NCBI GenBank assembly: GCA_947503775.1
Contig: CANNFE010000001.1
Location: 372,001-436,000, forward strand
Length of the DNA: 64,000 nucleotides
DNA from: an uncultured Paracoccaceae bacterium
GTDB lineage: Bacteria; Pseudomonadota; Alphaproteobacteria; Rhodobacterales; Rhodobacteraceae
Reading direction: 5' to 3'
The translations under genes were made by a program, and so were the position numbers. The notes beneath the pieces were generated by a model that saw only the letters and a list, made by a program, of their open reading frames with translations, made no database searches and was not told where the DNA came from. Shown here piece by piece: positions 37,279 to 47,000 of the stretch (positions within the stretch are counted from its first letter, which is position 1; the number at the start of each line of letters is the position of its first letter).

Positions 37279-37653
37279 ATGACCACCGACACCCCCACCG
37301 CCGAAGCCCAGATCAAGGACACCGTGGCGCAGAACGACGTTGTCCTCTTCATGAAAGGCACCAAGGAGATGCCCCAATGCGGCTTCTCCTCGCGCGTGGC
37401 GGGCGTCCTGAACTTCATGGGCGTCGATTTCAAGGACGTGAACGTGCTCGCCGATGAAGGCCTGCGCCAGGGCATCAAGGATTATTCCGACTGGCCCACC
37501 ATTCCCCAGCTTTATGTGAAGGGAGAGTTCGTCGGCGGCTGCGACATCATCACTGAGATGACGCTCTCGGGCGAGTTGGACGATCTGCTCGACGACAAGA
37601 AGATCGCCTTCGACAAGGCCAAGGCCGACCAGATCCGCCAGTCCAACGCCTAG
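37279..37653 (+). CDS. grxD: Monothiol glutaredoxin, Grx4/GrxD type
   Basis: A 124-residue CGFS-class glutaredoxin that carries or delivers [2Fe-2S] clusters together with BolA. The active-site motif [12 protein letters not shown] lies near residue 32, [19 protein letters not shown] is the glutathione-binding TVP-type region (near 75), and the family's usual length is about 110. AAAGGACGATGA precedes the ATG. Its stop interlocks with that of zapA on the other strand. Confidence 0.95.
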   Translation: MTTDTPTAEAQIKDTVAQNDVVLFMKGTKEMPQCGFSSRVAGVLNFMGVDFKDVNVLADEGLRQGIKDYSDWPTIPQLYVKGEFVGGCDIITEMTLSGELDDLLDDKKIAFDKAKADQIRQSNA

Positions 37654-37952
37654 CTCTCCAGACGCGCCTCGATCGCTTCGGCCAGCGCTTCGGCCCGTTC
37701 GGTCGCGGCGCGCAAGCCCGTCACATCCGGCGCGCTGACCGGCGCGGCCCCGCCTTCGGTCGACGCCCGGTCCGCCAGCATCAGCCCCGACATCAGCAGC
37801 ATCTGCGTCTCCGTCATCCGGCCCGACTGGCTCGCAAAGGCCTGCGCCTCCCGGTCGAGCATGCGTGCAGCCGCCTCCAGCGACGGCTCCTCGCCGTCCT
37901 GACAGGCCACATCGAACGTCCGGCCCCCGATCGTCAGCTTCACCACCGCCAT
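37650..37952 (-). CDS. zapA: Cell division protein ZapA
   Basis: ZapA cross-links FtsZ filaments at the division ring. The 100-residue protein has the N-terminal [20 protein letters not shown] head, the [12 protein letters not shown] segment typical of ZapA, and a C-terminal helix ([21 protein letters not shown]) for tetramer formation. ATG 37952 and GTG 37955 are adjacent in-frame starts; both couple it to the coiled-coil gene upstream. Confidence 0.9.
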   Translation of the reverse strand: MAVVKLTIGGRTFDVACQDGEEPSLEAAARMLDREAQAFASQSGRMTETQMLLMSGLMLADRASTEGGAAPVSAPDVTGLRAATERAEALAEAIEARLES

Positions 37953-38305
37953 CACGCATCCTCCCCGATCACAGGCTCCAAAGCGGCCAGAACCGTCTCT
38001 ACCTCGGCCTTGTCCGCCGCCCGCGCCGCCTTAAGCGCATCAAGCTCCGCCGCCAGCGCCGCATTCACCAGCGACGCATCGGCAAGACCCGCCGCATTCG
38101 CTTCGCGCAGCTGCGTGTTGACCGACCGAAGCGCGTCATTCGTCGCCCTGAGCCGCTGCAAATCGCTATCGAGCCGCGTCATCTCCTCGGCCTGCCGCGA
38201 CAGCGACGCCTCCAGCTCGTCCATCTGCCTGAGCTGATCCAGACCCTCCGAGATCCGCGCCAAAGCGCGCTCCAGCCGGGCTTCCAGTTCGCTGCTTTCG
38301 CTCAT
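37952..38305 (-). CDS. Coiled-coil protein encoded with zapA
   Basis: A 117-residue protein that is almost entirely predicted coiled coil from residue 5 to about 75 (heptads in LEARLERALARISEGLDQL and MTRLDSDLQRLRATNDALRS), with no membrane segment. Its stop overlaps the zapA start, so they are co-translated. The arrangement recalls ZapB, a coiled-coil partner of ZapA in enterobacteria, but I see no sequence evidence of homology; a division-ring role is inference. Confidence 0.75.
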   Translation of the reverse strand: MSESSELEARLERALARISEGLDQLRQMDELEASLSRQAEEMTRLDSDLQRLRATNDALRSVNTQLREANAAGLADASLVNAALAAELDALKAARAADKAEVETVLAALEPVIGEDA

Positions 38306-38498
38306 CCGCCTGCCTTCACCTTTCCCGCCGCCCGGAAAAGTCCAGAGCGGCCTGCTGCCCGATTCGCCGCCGGGCCTGTCTCAAAGTTTCGCCGATTGAC
38401 GCCAGAGCCGCAAATCACCGGGCCGCGCGGTTGCGCTCCGCGTCGCCCCTGCTATGCAATCGGCCAAGCTCTGCCGCTTTCCGAAAGGACCGTTTCCA

Positions 38499-40517
38499 GT
38501 GGATATCGATACCCTCCGCGCCGCCCATCCCGATCATTTCGCCCGCGCTGCCGCTATTCGCGCGCTGACGCTCGATGCCGTGGCCGCCGCCAATTCCGGC
38601 CATTCCGGCATGCCGATGGGCATGGCCGATGTTGCCACGGTCCTCTACTCTAAGCACCTGCGCTTCGATCCCAAGGCCCCCGATTGGCCCGACCGCGACC
38701 GTTTCATCCTGTCGGCGGGCCACGGCTCCATGCTGCTCTATAGCCTGCTCTACCTCACAGGCTACGAGGCGATGACGCTCGAGCAAATCAAGGACTTCCG
38801 CCAATGGGGCGCCCGCACCGCAGGCCATCCCGAACATGGCGAGGCGCCGGGGATCGAGACGACCACCGGCCCCCTCGGTCAGGGCATCGCCAATTCCGTC
38901 GGCTTCGCCATCGCCGAGGAAGCCCTGCGCGCCCGGTTCAGCGACCGCGTCGTGAACCACCACACCTATGTCATCGCCGGTGACGGCTGCCTGATGGAGG
39001 GTGTCAGCCAGGAGGCGATCGCCTTTGCCGGCATGCAAAAGCTCTCGCATCTGATCGTCTTCTTCGACAACAACAACATCACCATCGACGGGACCGTCGA
39101 TCTGGCCGACCGCACGGATCAGACCGCCCGGTTCGAGGCCTCCGGCTGGCACGTGCAGGACATCAGCGGCCACGACCCCGACGAGATTGACGCCGCGATC
39201 ACCGCCGCCAAGGCCGATCCGCGCCCCTCGATGATCAACTGCACCACCAATATCGGCTACGGCTCGACCGCGCAGGACACGTCAAAGGCCCATGGCGCGC
39301 TGACCGATCCCGATCTGATCGCCGATGCCAAACAGGCCTATGGCTGGACCACGGGCCCGTTCGAAGTGCCCGGCGATATCAAATCCTGGTGGGAAAGCCT
39401 GGGCGAGCCCGGCGCCAAGGCCCGCGCCGACTGGCAATCGCGCTATGACGATCTCTCCGCCACCAAACGAAAGCAATTCGACGCGGCCCTCACTGGCACG
39501 GTCCCGGCCAAACTCTCAGCCACGATCAAGGCCCTCAAAAAGCAGATCTCCGAAACCGCGCCAAAGCACGCGACCCGCAAATCCTCGGAAAACGCGCTCG
39601 AGGTCATCAATCCGATCGTTCTCGAAACCATCGGCGGCTCGGCCGATCTGACCGGCTCGAACAACACCAAGTCGGGCGATATGACGATCTTCTCGCCCGA
39701 GAACCGCAAGGGCCGCTACATCCATTACGGCATCCGCGAACACGGCATGGCTTCGGCGATGAACGGCATCATGCTCCATGGCGGCCTGCGCCCCTATGGC
39801 GGCACGTTCCTCGTCTTCACCGACTATGCCCGCCCCGCCATCCGCCTCTCCGCGCTGATGAAACAGCCCGTGATCTACGTGATGACCCATGACAGCATCG
39901 GCCTGGGCGAAGACGGCCCGACCCACCAGCCGGTCGAACATCTCGCTGCCCTGCGCGCGATCCCCAACCTTCAGGTGATCCGCCCCGCCGACGGCGTCGA
40001 AACCGCCGAGGCCTGGGAGATTGCGCTTCAGACCACCGACAAACCCACGATCCTCGCGCTTTCGCGGCAGGGGCTGCCCACCGTCCGGACCGAACACAAG
40101 ACCAAGAACCTGACCGCCCAGGGCGGCTATGTCCTGGCCGAGGCTGAGGGCAAGCGCCAGGCGATCCTCATGGCCACCGGCTCTGAGGTTTCCGTGGCGC
40201 TCGCCGCCCGCGATCTGCTGCAGACGGACGGGATCGGCACCCGCGTCGTCTCCATGCCCTCGTTCGAGCTCTTCGCCGCCCAGGACGAAAGCTATCGCAA
40301 ACGCGTCCTCCCGGGCGGCGCGCCGGTCCGCGTCGCCATAGAGGCGGGCGTTCAGCAAGGCTGGGACCGTTATCTGTCCGGCGAACGGGGCCGCGAGGCC
40401 AAATCGGGCTTTGTCGGCATGTCCGGCTTCGGCGCCTCCGCGCCCGCCGAAACGCTCTTTGAAAAGTTCGGCATCAAGGCCGAGGCTGCCGCGCAGAAGG
40501 TCCGTGATCTTCTCTGA
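38499..40517 (+). CDS. tkt: Transketolase
   Basis: TPP enzyme moving two-carbon ketol units in the pentose phosphate and Calvin pathways. The 672-residue protein has the N-terminal TPP motif [18 protein letters not shown] and DNNNITIDG (near residue 165), the pyrimidine domain with [15 protein letters not shown] (near 408) and [14 protein letters not shown], and a C-terminal domain. I prefer GTG 38499 because AAAGGA lies nine bases upstream and it gives the standard [20 protein letters not shown] start; ATG 38454 would add 15 residues. Confidence 0.95.
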   Translation: MDIDTLRAAHPDHFARAAAIRALTLDAVAAANSGHSGMPMGMADVATVLYSKHLRFDPKAPDWPDRDRFILSAGHGSMLLYSLLYLTGYEAMTLEQIKDFRQWGARTAGHPEHGEAPGIETTTGPLGQGIANSVGFAIAEEALRARFSDRVVNHHTYVIAGDGCLMEGVSQEAIAFAGMQKLSHLIVFFDNNNITIDGTVDLADRTDQTARFEASGWHVQDISGHDPDEIDAAITAAKADPRPSMINCTTNIGYGSTAQDTSKAHGALTDPDLIADAKQAYGWTTGPFEVPGDIKSWWESLGEPGAKARADWQSRYDDLSATKRKQFDAALTGTVPAKLSATIKALKKQISETAPKHATRKSSENALEVINPIVLETIGGSADLTGSNNTKSGDMTIFSPENRKGRYIHYGIREHGMASAMNGIMLHGGLRPYGGTFLVFTDYARPAIRLSALMKQPVIYVMTHDSIGLGEDGPTHQPVEHLAALRAIPNLQVIRPADGVETAEAWEIALQTTDKPTILALSRQGLPTVRTEHKTKNLTAQGGYVLAEAEGKRQAILMATGSEVSVALAARDLLQTDGIGTRVVSMPSFELFAAQDESYRKRVLPGGAPVRVAIEAGVQQGWDRYLSGERGREAKSGFVGMSGFGASAPAETLFEKFGIKAEAAAQKVRDLL

Positions 40518-40805
40518 TCGCCTCGCTCCAGACCGCCCCGGCCGCGCGCTGGGGCCTCTCGCCCGGGCCCCCTCGCAGCGGCCCGCCCTCTCTCAAGCGC
40601 GCCCGTTGCGCCGCGCCCTTGTGAACGATTCGTTAACCCGGCGGCCCTATCATTTGCCTCCTCCCGGATACCGACGGCACTCCGACCGGATGCCGCCGGA
40701 CCGATTCACCGATCCCGGCCCCGTTCACCCGATTCTCCGCTGCCCACCGGCGAAACCCCGCCCGCCTTGCCTGCACCAGGCGCGCCCAACGGGACACAGG
40801 ATCCC
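40518..40805. other. Intergenic region between tkt and small gene
   Basis: No gene seen. A GCCCC/GGGGC hairpin just after the tkt stop may be a weak terminator. A GTTAACC motif at about 40631 lies in the probable promoter region of the small membrane protein and gap. Confidence 0.35.
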
Positions 40806-40949
40806 ATGACCAACAGCATCGCCATCGGCTTATTCCTTCTAATCGTTGGGTTTTTCACCCTCGATCATTACGTGCTCGAGCTGGACGCGCCCCTCTTTCT
40901 GGGCAGAAAGGCGTTCGAGCTTATCGAATACCTCGCCTTCTGGCGTTGA
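40806..40949 (+). CDS. 47-residue single-pass membrane protein upstream of gap
   Basis: ATG 40806 with AGGA upstream opens a 47-residue protein: one transmembrane helix at residues 4-22 (SIAIGLFLLIVGFFTLDHY), then an amphipathic stretch (APLFLGRKAFELIEYLAFWR). Codon bias agrees with the neighbours. It ends 55 bases before gap and probably shares its promoter. Function unknown. Confidence 0.65.
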   Translation: MTNSIAIGLFLLIVGFFTLDHYVLELDAPLFLGRKAFELIEYLAFWR

Positions 40950-41004
40950 CCTTTCGGCCCTGATCGCAATGGTGGCCTCAACCTGTCAATAAGGAGGATG
41001 TCTC

Positions 41005-42009
41005 ATGACCGTCAAAGTCGCCATCAATGGCTTCGGCCGCATCGGCCGCAACGTGCTGCGCGCCATTGTGGAATCGGGTCGCACCGACATAGACGTCATT
41101 GCGATCAATGACTTGGGCCCGGTCAAGACCAATGCCCACCTCCTGCGCTACGACAGCGTCCACGGCCGCTTCCCCGCTCAGGTCTCCACGACCGAGGACA
41201 GTATCGATGTCGGTCGCGGCCCCATCCGCGTCACCGCGATCCGCAATCCCGCCGATCTGCCCTGGGGCGATGTCGATATCGTCATGGAATGCACCGGCAT
41301 CTTCACCTCCAAAGAGGCCTGCCAGGCCCATCTCGAAAACGGCTCCAGCCGCGTCCTGATCTCCGCTCCCGGAAAAGATGCCGACAAAACAATTGTCTAC
41401 GGCGTCAATCACGACAGCCTATCCGCCGACGACGTCATCGTCTCGAACGCCTCCTGCACCACGAACTGCCTGACGCCGGTGGCCAAGGTTCTGCACGACA
41501 CGTTCGGCATCAAGCGCGGCTTCATGACGACGGTCCACAGCTATACCGGCGACCAGCCGACGCTCGATACGATGCATAAGGATCTCTACCGCGCCCGCGC
41601 CGCCGCGGTGAACATGATCCCCACATCCACCGGAGCGGCCAAGGCCGTCGGCCTCGTCATGCCCGAACTCAACGGCAAACTCGACGGCGTTGCGATCCGT
41701 GTACCGACGCCCAACGTCTCGGTTGTCGACCTGACGTTCGAGCCGGAACGCACTGTCACGGTTGAAGAAATCAACGACGCGATGCGCAAGGCCGCAGGCG
41801 CTGGACCGCTCAAGGGCATTCTGGGCATCGTCGATGATCAGCTTGTCTCGTCCGACTTCAACCACGACCCGCATTCGTCGATCTTCGCGACCGACCAGAC
41901 CAAGGTCCTTGATGGCACGATGTGCCGGATCCTGACCTGGTACGACAACGAATGGGGCTTCTCGAACCGTATGTCCGACACCGCAGTCGAAATGGGCAAA
42001 TACCTCTGA
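41005..42009 (+). CDS. gap: Type I glyceraldehyde-3-phosphate dehydrogenase
   Basis: NAD(P)-dependent oxidation of glyceraldehyde-3-phosphate in glycolysis or its reverse. The 334-residue protein has the Rossmann motif [14 protein letters not shown] (residues 7-20), the catalytic cysteine in [11 protein letters not shown] (near 155), HSYTGDQ with the catalytic histidine, and [16 protein letters not shown] precedes the ATG. A bidirectional hairpin terminator follows the stop. Confidence 0.97.
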   Translation: MTVKVAINGFGRIGRNVLRAIVESGRTDIDVIAINDLGPVKTNAHLLRYDSVHGRFPAQVSTTEDSIDVGRGPIRVTAIRNPADLPWGDVDIVMECTGIFTSKEACQAHLENGSSRVLISAPGKDADKTIVYGVNHDSLSADDVIVSNASCTTNCLTPVAKVLHDTFGIKRGFMTTVHSYTGDQPTLDTMHKDLYRARAAAVNMIPTSTGAAKAVGLVMPELNGKLDGVAIRVPTPNVSVVDLTFEPERTVTVEEINDAMRKAAGAGPLKGILGIVDDQLVSSDFNHDPHSSIFATDQTKVLDGTMCRILTWYDNEWGFSNRMSDTAVEMGKYL

Positions 42010-42014
42010 CAACG

Positions 42015-42040
42015 AAAAAGCCCCGGCCTTGCGCCGGGGC
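42015..42040 (-). terminator. Terminator for the extensin-like gene, shared with gap
   Basis: GCCCCGGC (42020-42027), loop CTTGC, GCCGGGGC (42033-42040). On the minus strand the stem is followed by five T residues (AAAAA at 42015-42019 on plus), so it works best for the minus-strand operon; it may also slow transcription leaving gap. Confidence 0.8.
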
Positions 42041-42047
42041 CTCTCGC

Positions 42048-42785
42048 CTACTGACAAATCCGGTAGCCGCCGCTTCTCGCCTTCACATCGAGATGCAGAT
42101 GATCGTCGTGGGTCGCATCCGTCCCCGGTCCCAGCACCGTGGTAAAGCTAAGACAAGCCCCACCTCGCACCGCGCGTTGAAAGCTCTCCTCAATCGTCCC
42201 CGCATCCGCCCGCGGTTCGATCGGGAGCGAACTGCCATCCTCGAACCGAAAGCCCATCACATCGACCGCATTCCCAAAGGAATGCTCGCTCAGCTTGCCG
42301 GTCGGCAGATTGTTGCGGCGCCTGCAGATATAGGTCGAACCGTGATCGATCCCGGTCACGGCGCCCTTCTCTCCCATCATCTCGGCCGCAGGCAGGACAA
42401 TCCGCGCCGTCCACTCCGCCAGGGCGACCGCCGTTTCGCACCGCATGATCGAATCGGGTTGCAAGACGAGGCCGGGCACGATCTCTGAAACCATGATAGG
42501 CTGCGTGATCCCGCAATCGCTATCGGAGGGATCCGAAACCGATCCCCGCGTCTCGTAAACCGTGCCGAACCCATCGAGCTCCGCCAGACAGGCCGAGAAT
42601 GCATCCTCCGTCTCTGTCAACGCCACCCGGACCGGCGGCGTCAGGGCATCCTCGGCATCGGGCGCAACGATTTCCTCCCGCTCTTCGGGATCGGGCCGAG
42701 CCACCGGCGTCAGCGAGGTATCCGGCGCCAGATCCTGCGCCAGAAGCGGTCCCGCCAGGCAGATTAGAACCAAAGCGGCCCTCAC
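42048..42785 (-). CDS. Extensin-like C-terminal domain protein, probable peptidase fold
   Basis: A 245-residue exported protein. After a signal peptide (residues 1-16, ALVLICLAGPLLAQ) and an acidic linker, the extensin-like domain covers about residues 70-245. It carries conserved cysteines (CLAELDGFG, DCGI, MRCE, YICRRR, GGACLSF, RICQ) and histidines in LSEHSFGNAVDV and DATHDDHLHLD, a pattern like D-Ala-D-Ala metallopeptidases, so a wall-related activity is plausible. GTG 42785 overlaps the L,D-transpeptidase stop (GTGA), which supports this start and a joint role. Confidence 0.82.
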   Translation of the reverse strand: MRAALVLICLAGPLLAQDLAPDTSLTPVARPDPEEREEIVAPDAEDALTPPVRVALTETEDAFSACLAELDGFGTVYETRGSVSDPSDSDCGITQPIMVSEIVPGLVLQPDSIMRCETAVALAEWTARIVLPAAEMMGEKGAVTGIDHGSTYICRRRNNLPTGKLSEHSFGNAVDVMGFRFEDGSSLPIEPRADAGTIEESFQRAVRGGACLSFTTVLGPGTDATHDDHLHLDVKARSGGYRICQ

Positions 42786-43735
42786 TCGATGAACTCCACG
42801 CTCACCCCTTGCGTGACCATCTGCGCCAGTTCCTGCACATCCCAGTTCGTCATCCGGACGCATCCATGGCTCTGGCTGACGAACAGCTTCGCAGGCTCAG
42901 GCGTGCCGTGAATGCCGTAGGTCGGCTTGGACAGATCGATCCAGACCAGCCCCACCGGCCCGTTCGCGCCCGGCGGAAGGGTCAGAACCTCGTCATTGTC
43001 GCCCTGCTGAAAGTTCACATCCGGATTGTAGGTATAGGTCGGCTCGACCGCGACGGCCTTCACCTCGACCGTGCCGGACGGGGACGGCGTCGCGTCCGAT
43101 CCGACGGCCACTGGATAATTGCCAAGAACCGCCCCCGTCGCATCGAGCGCCTCAAGCCGCCCGGTCGCCTTCTGCACCAGGATCCGCGCCACCTCGCCCG
43201 TCGCATCCGCCTTGGGATAGACGACCGAAATCGTCTCGCCCTCCGTAAAAGAGGCGTCCGGGTTCATCGTCACAAGGAAATCCTCGTCCATGTGAAACTT
43301 CTCGGCCAGCGCCTCGGCCCCGCTCTCGTAGCCCAGCCGATCCATCTCGGCGAGCTTGGCGTAATCCTCCGGCAGCGCGCCGCCCACATGGTCAAGATCC
43401 GCCGCCTTGATCGTATAGGTCCCGGCTACCGGAGCGCCGCTGCCCGCCCCCAGGGCGTTCCAGACCTCGGCATCGAGCTCCCCGTCCACGGCTATCCCCT
43501 CCCGCCGCTCGAACGCCTTCAAGGCACTCTCGACCATCCCGCCCTTATAGCCATCGACGACCCCCGGAGAGATATCGGCCCGGTCCAGCAGAACCTGCGT
43601 CTTCACCGCCAAGGCCGTCTGCCCATCGGCCAGCGGGGCGCCATCGAACGTGGCAGAGTTGATCTCTTCGGGGGTGAGCGCCAAAGCGGGCGCTGCCGCA
43701 CAAACGGCAAGGGAAAGGGCTAGGAAGCGGGTCAT
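42782..43735 (-). CDS. L,D-transpeptidase (YkuD domain) with peptidoglycan-binding N-terminus
   Basis: A 317-residue periplasmic enzyme that forms 3-3 peptide cross-links or anchors proteins to peptidoglycan. It has a signal peptide (residues 1-19), a PG_binding_1-like helical region (about 35-95, with VDGYKGGMVESALKAFERREGI), a LysM-like stretch near 105-165, and the YkuD domain with GIHGTPEPAKL and the catalytic SHGCVRMTN (near residue 293). It is the first gene of the pair with the extensin-like gene. Confidence 0.93.
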   Translation of the reverse strand: MTRFLALSLAVCAAAPALALTPEEINSATFDGAPLADGQTALAVKTQVLLDRADISPGVVDGYKGGMVESALKAFERREGIAVDGELDAEVWNALGAGSGAPVAGTYTIKAADLDHVGGALPEDYAKLAEMDRLGYESGAEALAEKFHMDEDFLVTMNPDASFTEGETISVVYPKADATGEVARILVQKATGRLEALDATGAVLGNYPVAVGSDATPSPSGTVEVKAVAVEPTYTYNPDVNFQQGDNDEVLTLPPGANGPVGLVWIDLSKPTYGIHGTPEPAKLFVSQSHGCVRMTNWDVQELAQMVTQGVSVEFIE

Positions 43736-43923
43736 CTAAAAAACCTCTATGTTATCTGCTCTCTAGCCAACTCGGAACCCGCCGTTTGGTTCGACCCCCG
43801 CGCCTAATCTGCTTTGCATTCACGTCATAGCGGCTATCGAAAACCGGCATCTAGTGCTATGGGAAAAGCTGTCTAGATAGGGCTCAACAGACGGCGCAAT
43901 CCCGCGCCAGAAAGGAGAGCCAC

Positions 43924-44082
43924 ATGTCCCTCATCACCACACTCAAGGATCAAGCCCGCAAGCGCGCAGCCTACCGCCGGACCGTGTCCGAGATTAGAAA
44001 GCTGCCCCTCGACGTGGCCCTCGATCTCGACATCGACCGCGCCGATGCCAAGCGGATCGCCTCAAAGGCCGTCTACGGCTAG
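43924..44082 (+). CDS. DUF1127-like small protein
   Basis: A 52-residue basic protein with the pattern of DUF1127/YjiS proteins: a basic helix (KDQARKRAAYRRTVSEIRKLP) followed by LDLDIDRADAKRIASKAVYG, where the usual domain reads DIGI-R-DI then a VYG ending. Such short proteins in alphaproteobacteria act in stress and RNA or phosphate-related control, mostly without known mechanism. AAAGGAGAG precedes ATG 43924. Its TAG interlocks with the coaD stop on the other strand. Confidence 0.7.
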   Translation: MSLITTLKDQARKRAAYRRTVSEIRKLPLDVALDLDIDRADAKRIASKAVYG

Positions 44083-44573
44083 GACCGCGCCCGCCGGATC
44101 AGCGCCTCGTTGACATCCGGCGGCACGAACTTCGACACATCCCCGCCGAGCCGGGCAATCTCCTTGACCAGTTTCGAGGCGATCGCCTGGTGTTCGGCCT
44201 CGGCCATCATGAACACCGTCTCGATGCTGTCGTCGAGCTTTCGGTTCATGCCGACCATCTGATATTCATACTCGAAATCCGCAACGGCCCTGAGCCCGCG
44301 AATGATGATCTGCGCGCCCACATCGCTGGCGCAGTCGATCAGCAGGTTCTCGAACGGATGGGCCACGATCTCGACCCCGTTTTCGGCGCTGATCTGCGCG
44401 CATTGCGCCTCGACCATGGCGACCCGTTCATCCAGATCGAACATCGGCCCCTTGTCGCGGTTGATGGCAACCCCGATCACCAGCCGATCCACCAGAAGCA
44501 TCGCCCGCCGGATGATATCAAGATGCCCAAGCGTGATCGGATCGAAAGTTCCGGGATAAAGGCCAATGCGCAT
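44079..44573 (-). CDS. coaD: Phosphopantetheine adenylyltransferase
   Basis: Fourth step of coenzyme A synthesis, adenylating 4'-phosphopantetheine. The 164-residue protein has the nucleotidyltransferase motif PGTFDPITLGH at residues 8-18, RGLRAVADFEYEYQM near 90 and the C-terminal ASKLVKEIARLGGDVSKFVP. The start is ATG 44573; a longer frame adds 12 residues. Confidence 0.96.
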   Translation of the reverse strand: MRIGLYPGTFDPITLGHLDIIRRAMLLVDRLVIGVAINRDKGPMFDLDERVAMVEAQCAQISAENGVEIVAHPFENLLIDCASDVGAQIIIRGLRAVADFEYEYQMVGMNRKLDDSIETVFMMAEAEHQAIASKLVKEIARLGGDVSKFVPPDVNEALIRRARS

Positions 44574-44656
44574 GGGTCGTCCTTGAACGTCACAAAGAAG
44601 TGGCCGCACGCAACATTATTGCGCCGCCGATGGCAACCCATAAAACGGCGGCCCGG

Positions 44657-45091
44657 TCAGTATCCCATGATCATGCTCTCAAGGGCGGTCTTCTCGCCCT
44701 CTAGCTCGGACAGACGCGCCTTGACGACATCCCCGATCGAGATCAGCCCGACCATCTGGTCTCCGTCCATGACGGGGATATGGCGAAACCGCCCCTCCGT
44801 CATCTGGCCCAATACCGCATCCGTCGTATCGCTTGGCGCGCAGGTCGTCGGGTTCTTCGTCATCATGTCGCCCGCTCTCTCCAGCAGGCATTCGGTGCCG
44901 CGCTTGCCGATTTCCCGAACGATATCGCGCTCTGACAGGATCCCGTCCGCATGCGATCCATCTCCCGACACCACGACGGTCCCGATCCGCTTCTCCGACA
45001 GCATCTTGACCACGTCGGACACCGTATGATCGGGCCTTACCGTCACGACGTCGTCGCTTCCCTTCATCTTCAGGATCTGTTTGACGAGCAT
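44657..45091 (-). CDS. Tandem CBS-domain protein
   Basis: A 144-residue protein made of two CBS domains (residues about 8-60 and 75-130) with the usual GIGTVVVSGDG and FRHIPVMDGDQMVGLISIGDVVK endings. A CBS pair binds adenine nucleotides and usually senses energy state; no effector domain is attached. GAGGAGG precedes the ATG. It diverges from mmsA, and a CGCGAC-N4-GTCGCG palindrome lies between them at 45184-45199. Confidence 0.9.
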   Translation of the reverse strand: MLVKQILKMKGSDDVVTVRPDHTVSDVVKMLSEKRIGTVVVSGDGSHADGILSERDIVREIGKRGTECLLERAGDMMTKNPTTCAPSDTTDAVLGQMTEGRFRHIPVMDGDQMVGLISIGDVVKARLSELEGEKTALESMIMGY

Positions 45092-45224
45092 GGGCTCCTC
45101 CTCTCAAGGCCGTATCCCTTTACCCCAGCGTCAACTCCCGCGAGCGCCCTGTCAAGCGCGGCCCCTTGTTCCTCCGGGCGCCCCGCGACTATGGTCGCGC
45201 AAATTGCACGTACGGGAGGATATC

Positions 45225-46724
45225 ATGCAGGACCTGACCCACTATATCGGCGGCAGCCACACCGCCGGAACATCGGGCCGCTTCGCCGATGTCTTCAACC
45301 CCGCCACCGGCGAGGTTCAGGCCCGCGTCCCGCTCGCCTCCTCGGACGAGATGGACCGTGCCGTCCAGATCGCCGCCGAGGCGCAGCCCGCCTGGGCCGC
45401 CACCAATCCGCAACGCCGCGCCCGCGTTCTGATGCAGTTCGTCCACCTTCTGAACCGCGACATGGACAAGCTGGCCGAGGCGCTCTCCCGCGAGCATGGC
45501 AAGACCCTGCCCGATGCCGCCGGAGACGTGCAGCGCGGCCTCGAAGTCGTCGAATACTGCATCGGCGCGCCCCAGATGCTGAAAGGCGAATTCACCGACA
45601 GCGCTGGCCCCGGCATCGACATGTATTCCATGCGCCAGCCGCTTGGCGTCACCGCCGGGATCACGCCCTTCAATTTCCCCGCCATGATCCCGATGTGGAT
45701 GTTCGCCCCCGCCATCGCCTGCGGCAATGCCTTCATCCTCAAACCGTCCGAACGGGATCCCTCCGTCCCCCTCATGCTGGCCGAGCTGATGGAGGAAGCG
45801 GGCCTGCCCAAGGGCATTCTGCAAGTCGTCAACGGCGATAAGGAGGCGGTCGATGCGATCCTCCATCACCCCGTCATCCAGTCGGTCGGCTTTGTCGGCT
45901 CCACCCCGATCGCCGAATATATCTACTCTACCGGCTGCGCGAACGGCAAACGCGTCCAGTGCTTCGGCGGCGCCAAGAACCACATGATCGTCATGCCCGA
46001 CGCCGATCTGGACCAGGCCGCCGACGCGCTGATCGGCGCAGGCTACGGCGCGGCGGGCGAGCGTTGCATGGCGATCTCAGTCGCGGTCCCGGTCGGAGAC
46101 GAGACGGCCGACCGCCTCATCGACAAGCTCACCCCCCGCATCGAAGCGCTCAAGGTCGGCCCCTACACCTCGGGCACCGATGTCGATTACGGCCCCGTCG
46201 TGACCGCCGCCGCCAAGCAGAATATCGAACGGCTCGTCCAGTCCGGAATCGACGCAGGCGCCAAGCTCGTTGTCGATGGCCGCAATTTCAGCCTTCAGGG
46301 CTACGAAGACGGCTTCTTTCTCGGCCCGCACCTCTTCGATCACGCGACCAAAGACATGGAGATCTACCAAAAGGAAATCTTCGGCCCCGTCCTGACCACC
46401 GTGCGCGCCCAGACCTACGAAGAGGCGCTGGCCCTCGCGATGGACCACGAATACGGCAACGGCACCGCGATCTTCACCCGCGACGGAGACGCCGCCCGCG
46501 ACTTCGCCAATCGCGTCAATGTCGGCATGGTCGGCATCAACGTCCCCATTCCCGTGCCTCTCGCCTATCACACCTTCGGCGGTTGGAAGAAATCGGCCTT
46601 CGGAGACCTCAATCAACACGGCCCCGACGCCTTCAAGTTCTACACCCGCACCAAAACCGTCACCGCCCGCTGGCCCTCCGGCATCAAGGAAGGCGGAGAG
46701 TTTTCAATCCCGGTGATGGAATAG
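45225..46724 (+). CDS. mmsA: Methylmalonate-semialdehyde dehydrogenase (CoA-acylating)
   Basis: Last enzyme of valine degradation in this cluster: converts methylmalonate semialdehyde to propionyl-CoA with NAD and CoA. The 499-residue aldehyde dehydrogenase has ITPFNFPAMIPMWMFAPAIA (near residue 145), SVGFVGSTPIAEYIY, and the nucleophile cysteine in GAAGERCMAIS (near 284); the general-base glutamate typical of ordinary aldehyde dehydrogenases is replaced, as in MmsA proteins. GGGAGGA precedes ATG 45225. Hairpin repeats begin seven bases after its stop. Confidence 0.94.
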   Translation: MQDLTHYIGGSHTAGTSGRFADVFNPATGEVQARVPLASSDEMDRAVQIAAEAQPAWAATNPQRRARVLMQFVHLLNRDMDKLAEALSREHGKTLPDAAGDVQRGLEVVEYCIGAPQMLKGEFTDSAGPGIDMYSMRQPLGVTAGITPFNFPAMIPMWMFAPAIACGNAFILKPSERDPSVPLMLAELMEEAGLPKGILQVVNGDKEAVDAILHHPVIQSVGFVGSTPIAEYIYSTGCANGKRVQCFGGAKNHMIVMPDADLDQAADALIGAGYGAAGERCMAISVAVPVGDETADRLIDKLTPRIEALKVGPYTSGTDVDYGPVVTAAAKQNIERLVQSGIDAGAKLVVDGRNFSLQGYEDGFFLGPHLFDHATKDMEIYQKEIFGPVLTTVRAQTYEEALALAMDHEYGNGTAIFTRDGDAARDFANRVNVGMVGINVPIPVPLAYHTFGGWKKSAFGDLNQHGPDAFKFYTRTKTVTARWPSGIKEGGEFSIPVME

Positions 46725-46731
46725 ACGTCAA

Positions 46732-46944
46732 CGTCATTGCTTTAGCAATGACGCGTGCCGGTAAGCGTTTGAGATAGCAAATGCGGCGGTCACCCAGTAG
46801 CAATCCTAGGTGCACCGCCCGCCACCCTACACCACACGTCCCGGCCTTGAGCCAGGACCTCTACGTCACATGCCCCGCATGTGACGCGTGCCGGTAAGCG
46901 GTTGCGAAGCAACTGCGGCGGTCACCCGGTCGCAATCCTGGGCG
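46732..46944 (+). repeat. Two 81-nt units, each with three potential hairpins and paired base changes
   Basis: Unit one is 46732-46812 and unit two 46864-46944. Hairpin A pairs CGTCATTGC with GCAATGACG in unit one (loop TTTA) and CGTCACATGC with GCATGTGACG in unit two (loop CCC). Hairpin B pairs GCGTTTG with CAAATGC (46765-46784) and GCGGTTG with CAACTGC (46898-46916); the T-A to G-C swap keeps pairing. Hairpin C pairs CACCCAG with CTAGGTG and CACCCGG with CTGGGCG with one mismatch each. Joiners CGTGCCGGTAA and GGCGGT and the loop ending GCAATC are constant. Function unknown. Confidence 0.75.
46838..46858. repeat. GTCCCGG-family hairpin between the two units
   Basis: GTCCCGGC (46838-46845), loop CTTGA, GCCAGGAC (46851-46858), one mismatch in eight. 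It shares its core and the following CCTC with the hairpins after gltA and after the acyl-CoA dehydrogenase gene. Confidence 0.65.
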
Positions 46945-47000
46945 GCTCGCAAATAACCCCGTACCACCAGAACTCCGGGCTCCGCCCGTTCGACCCTCAT

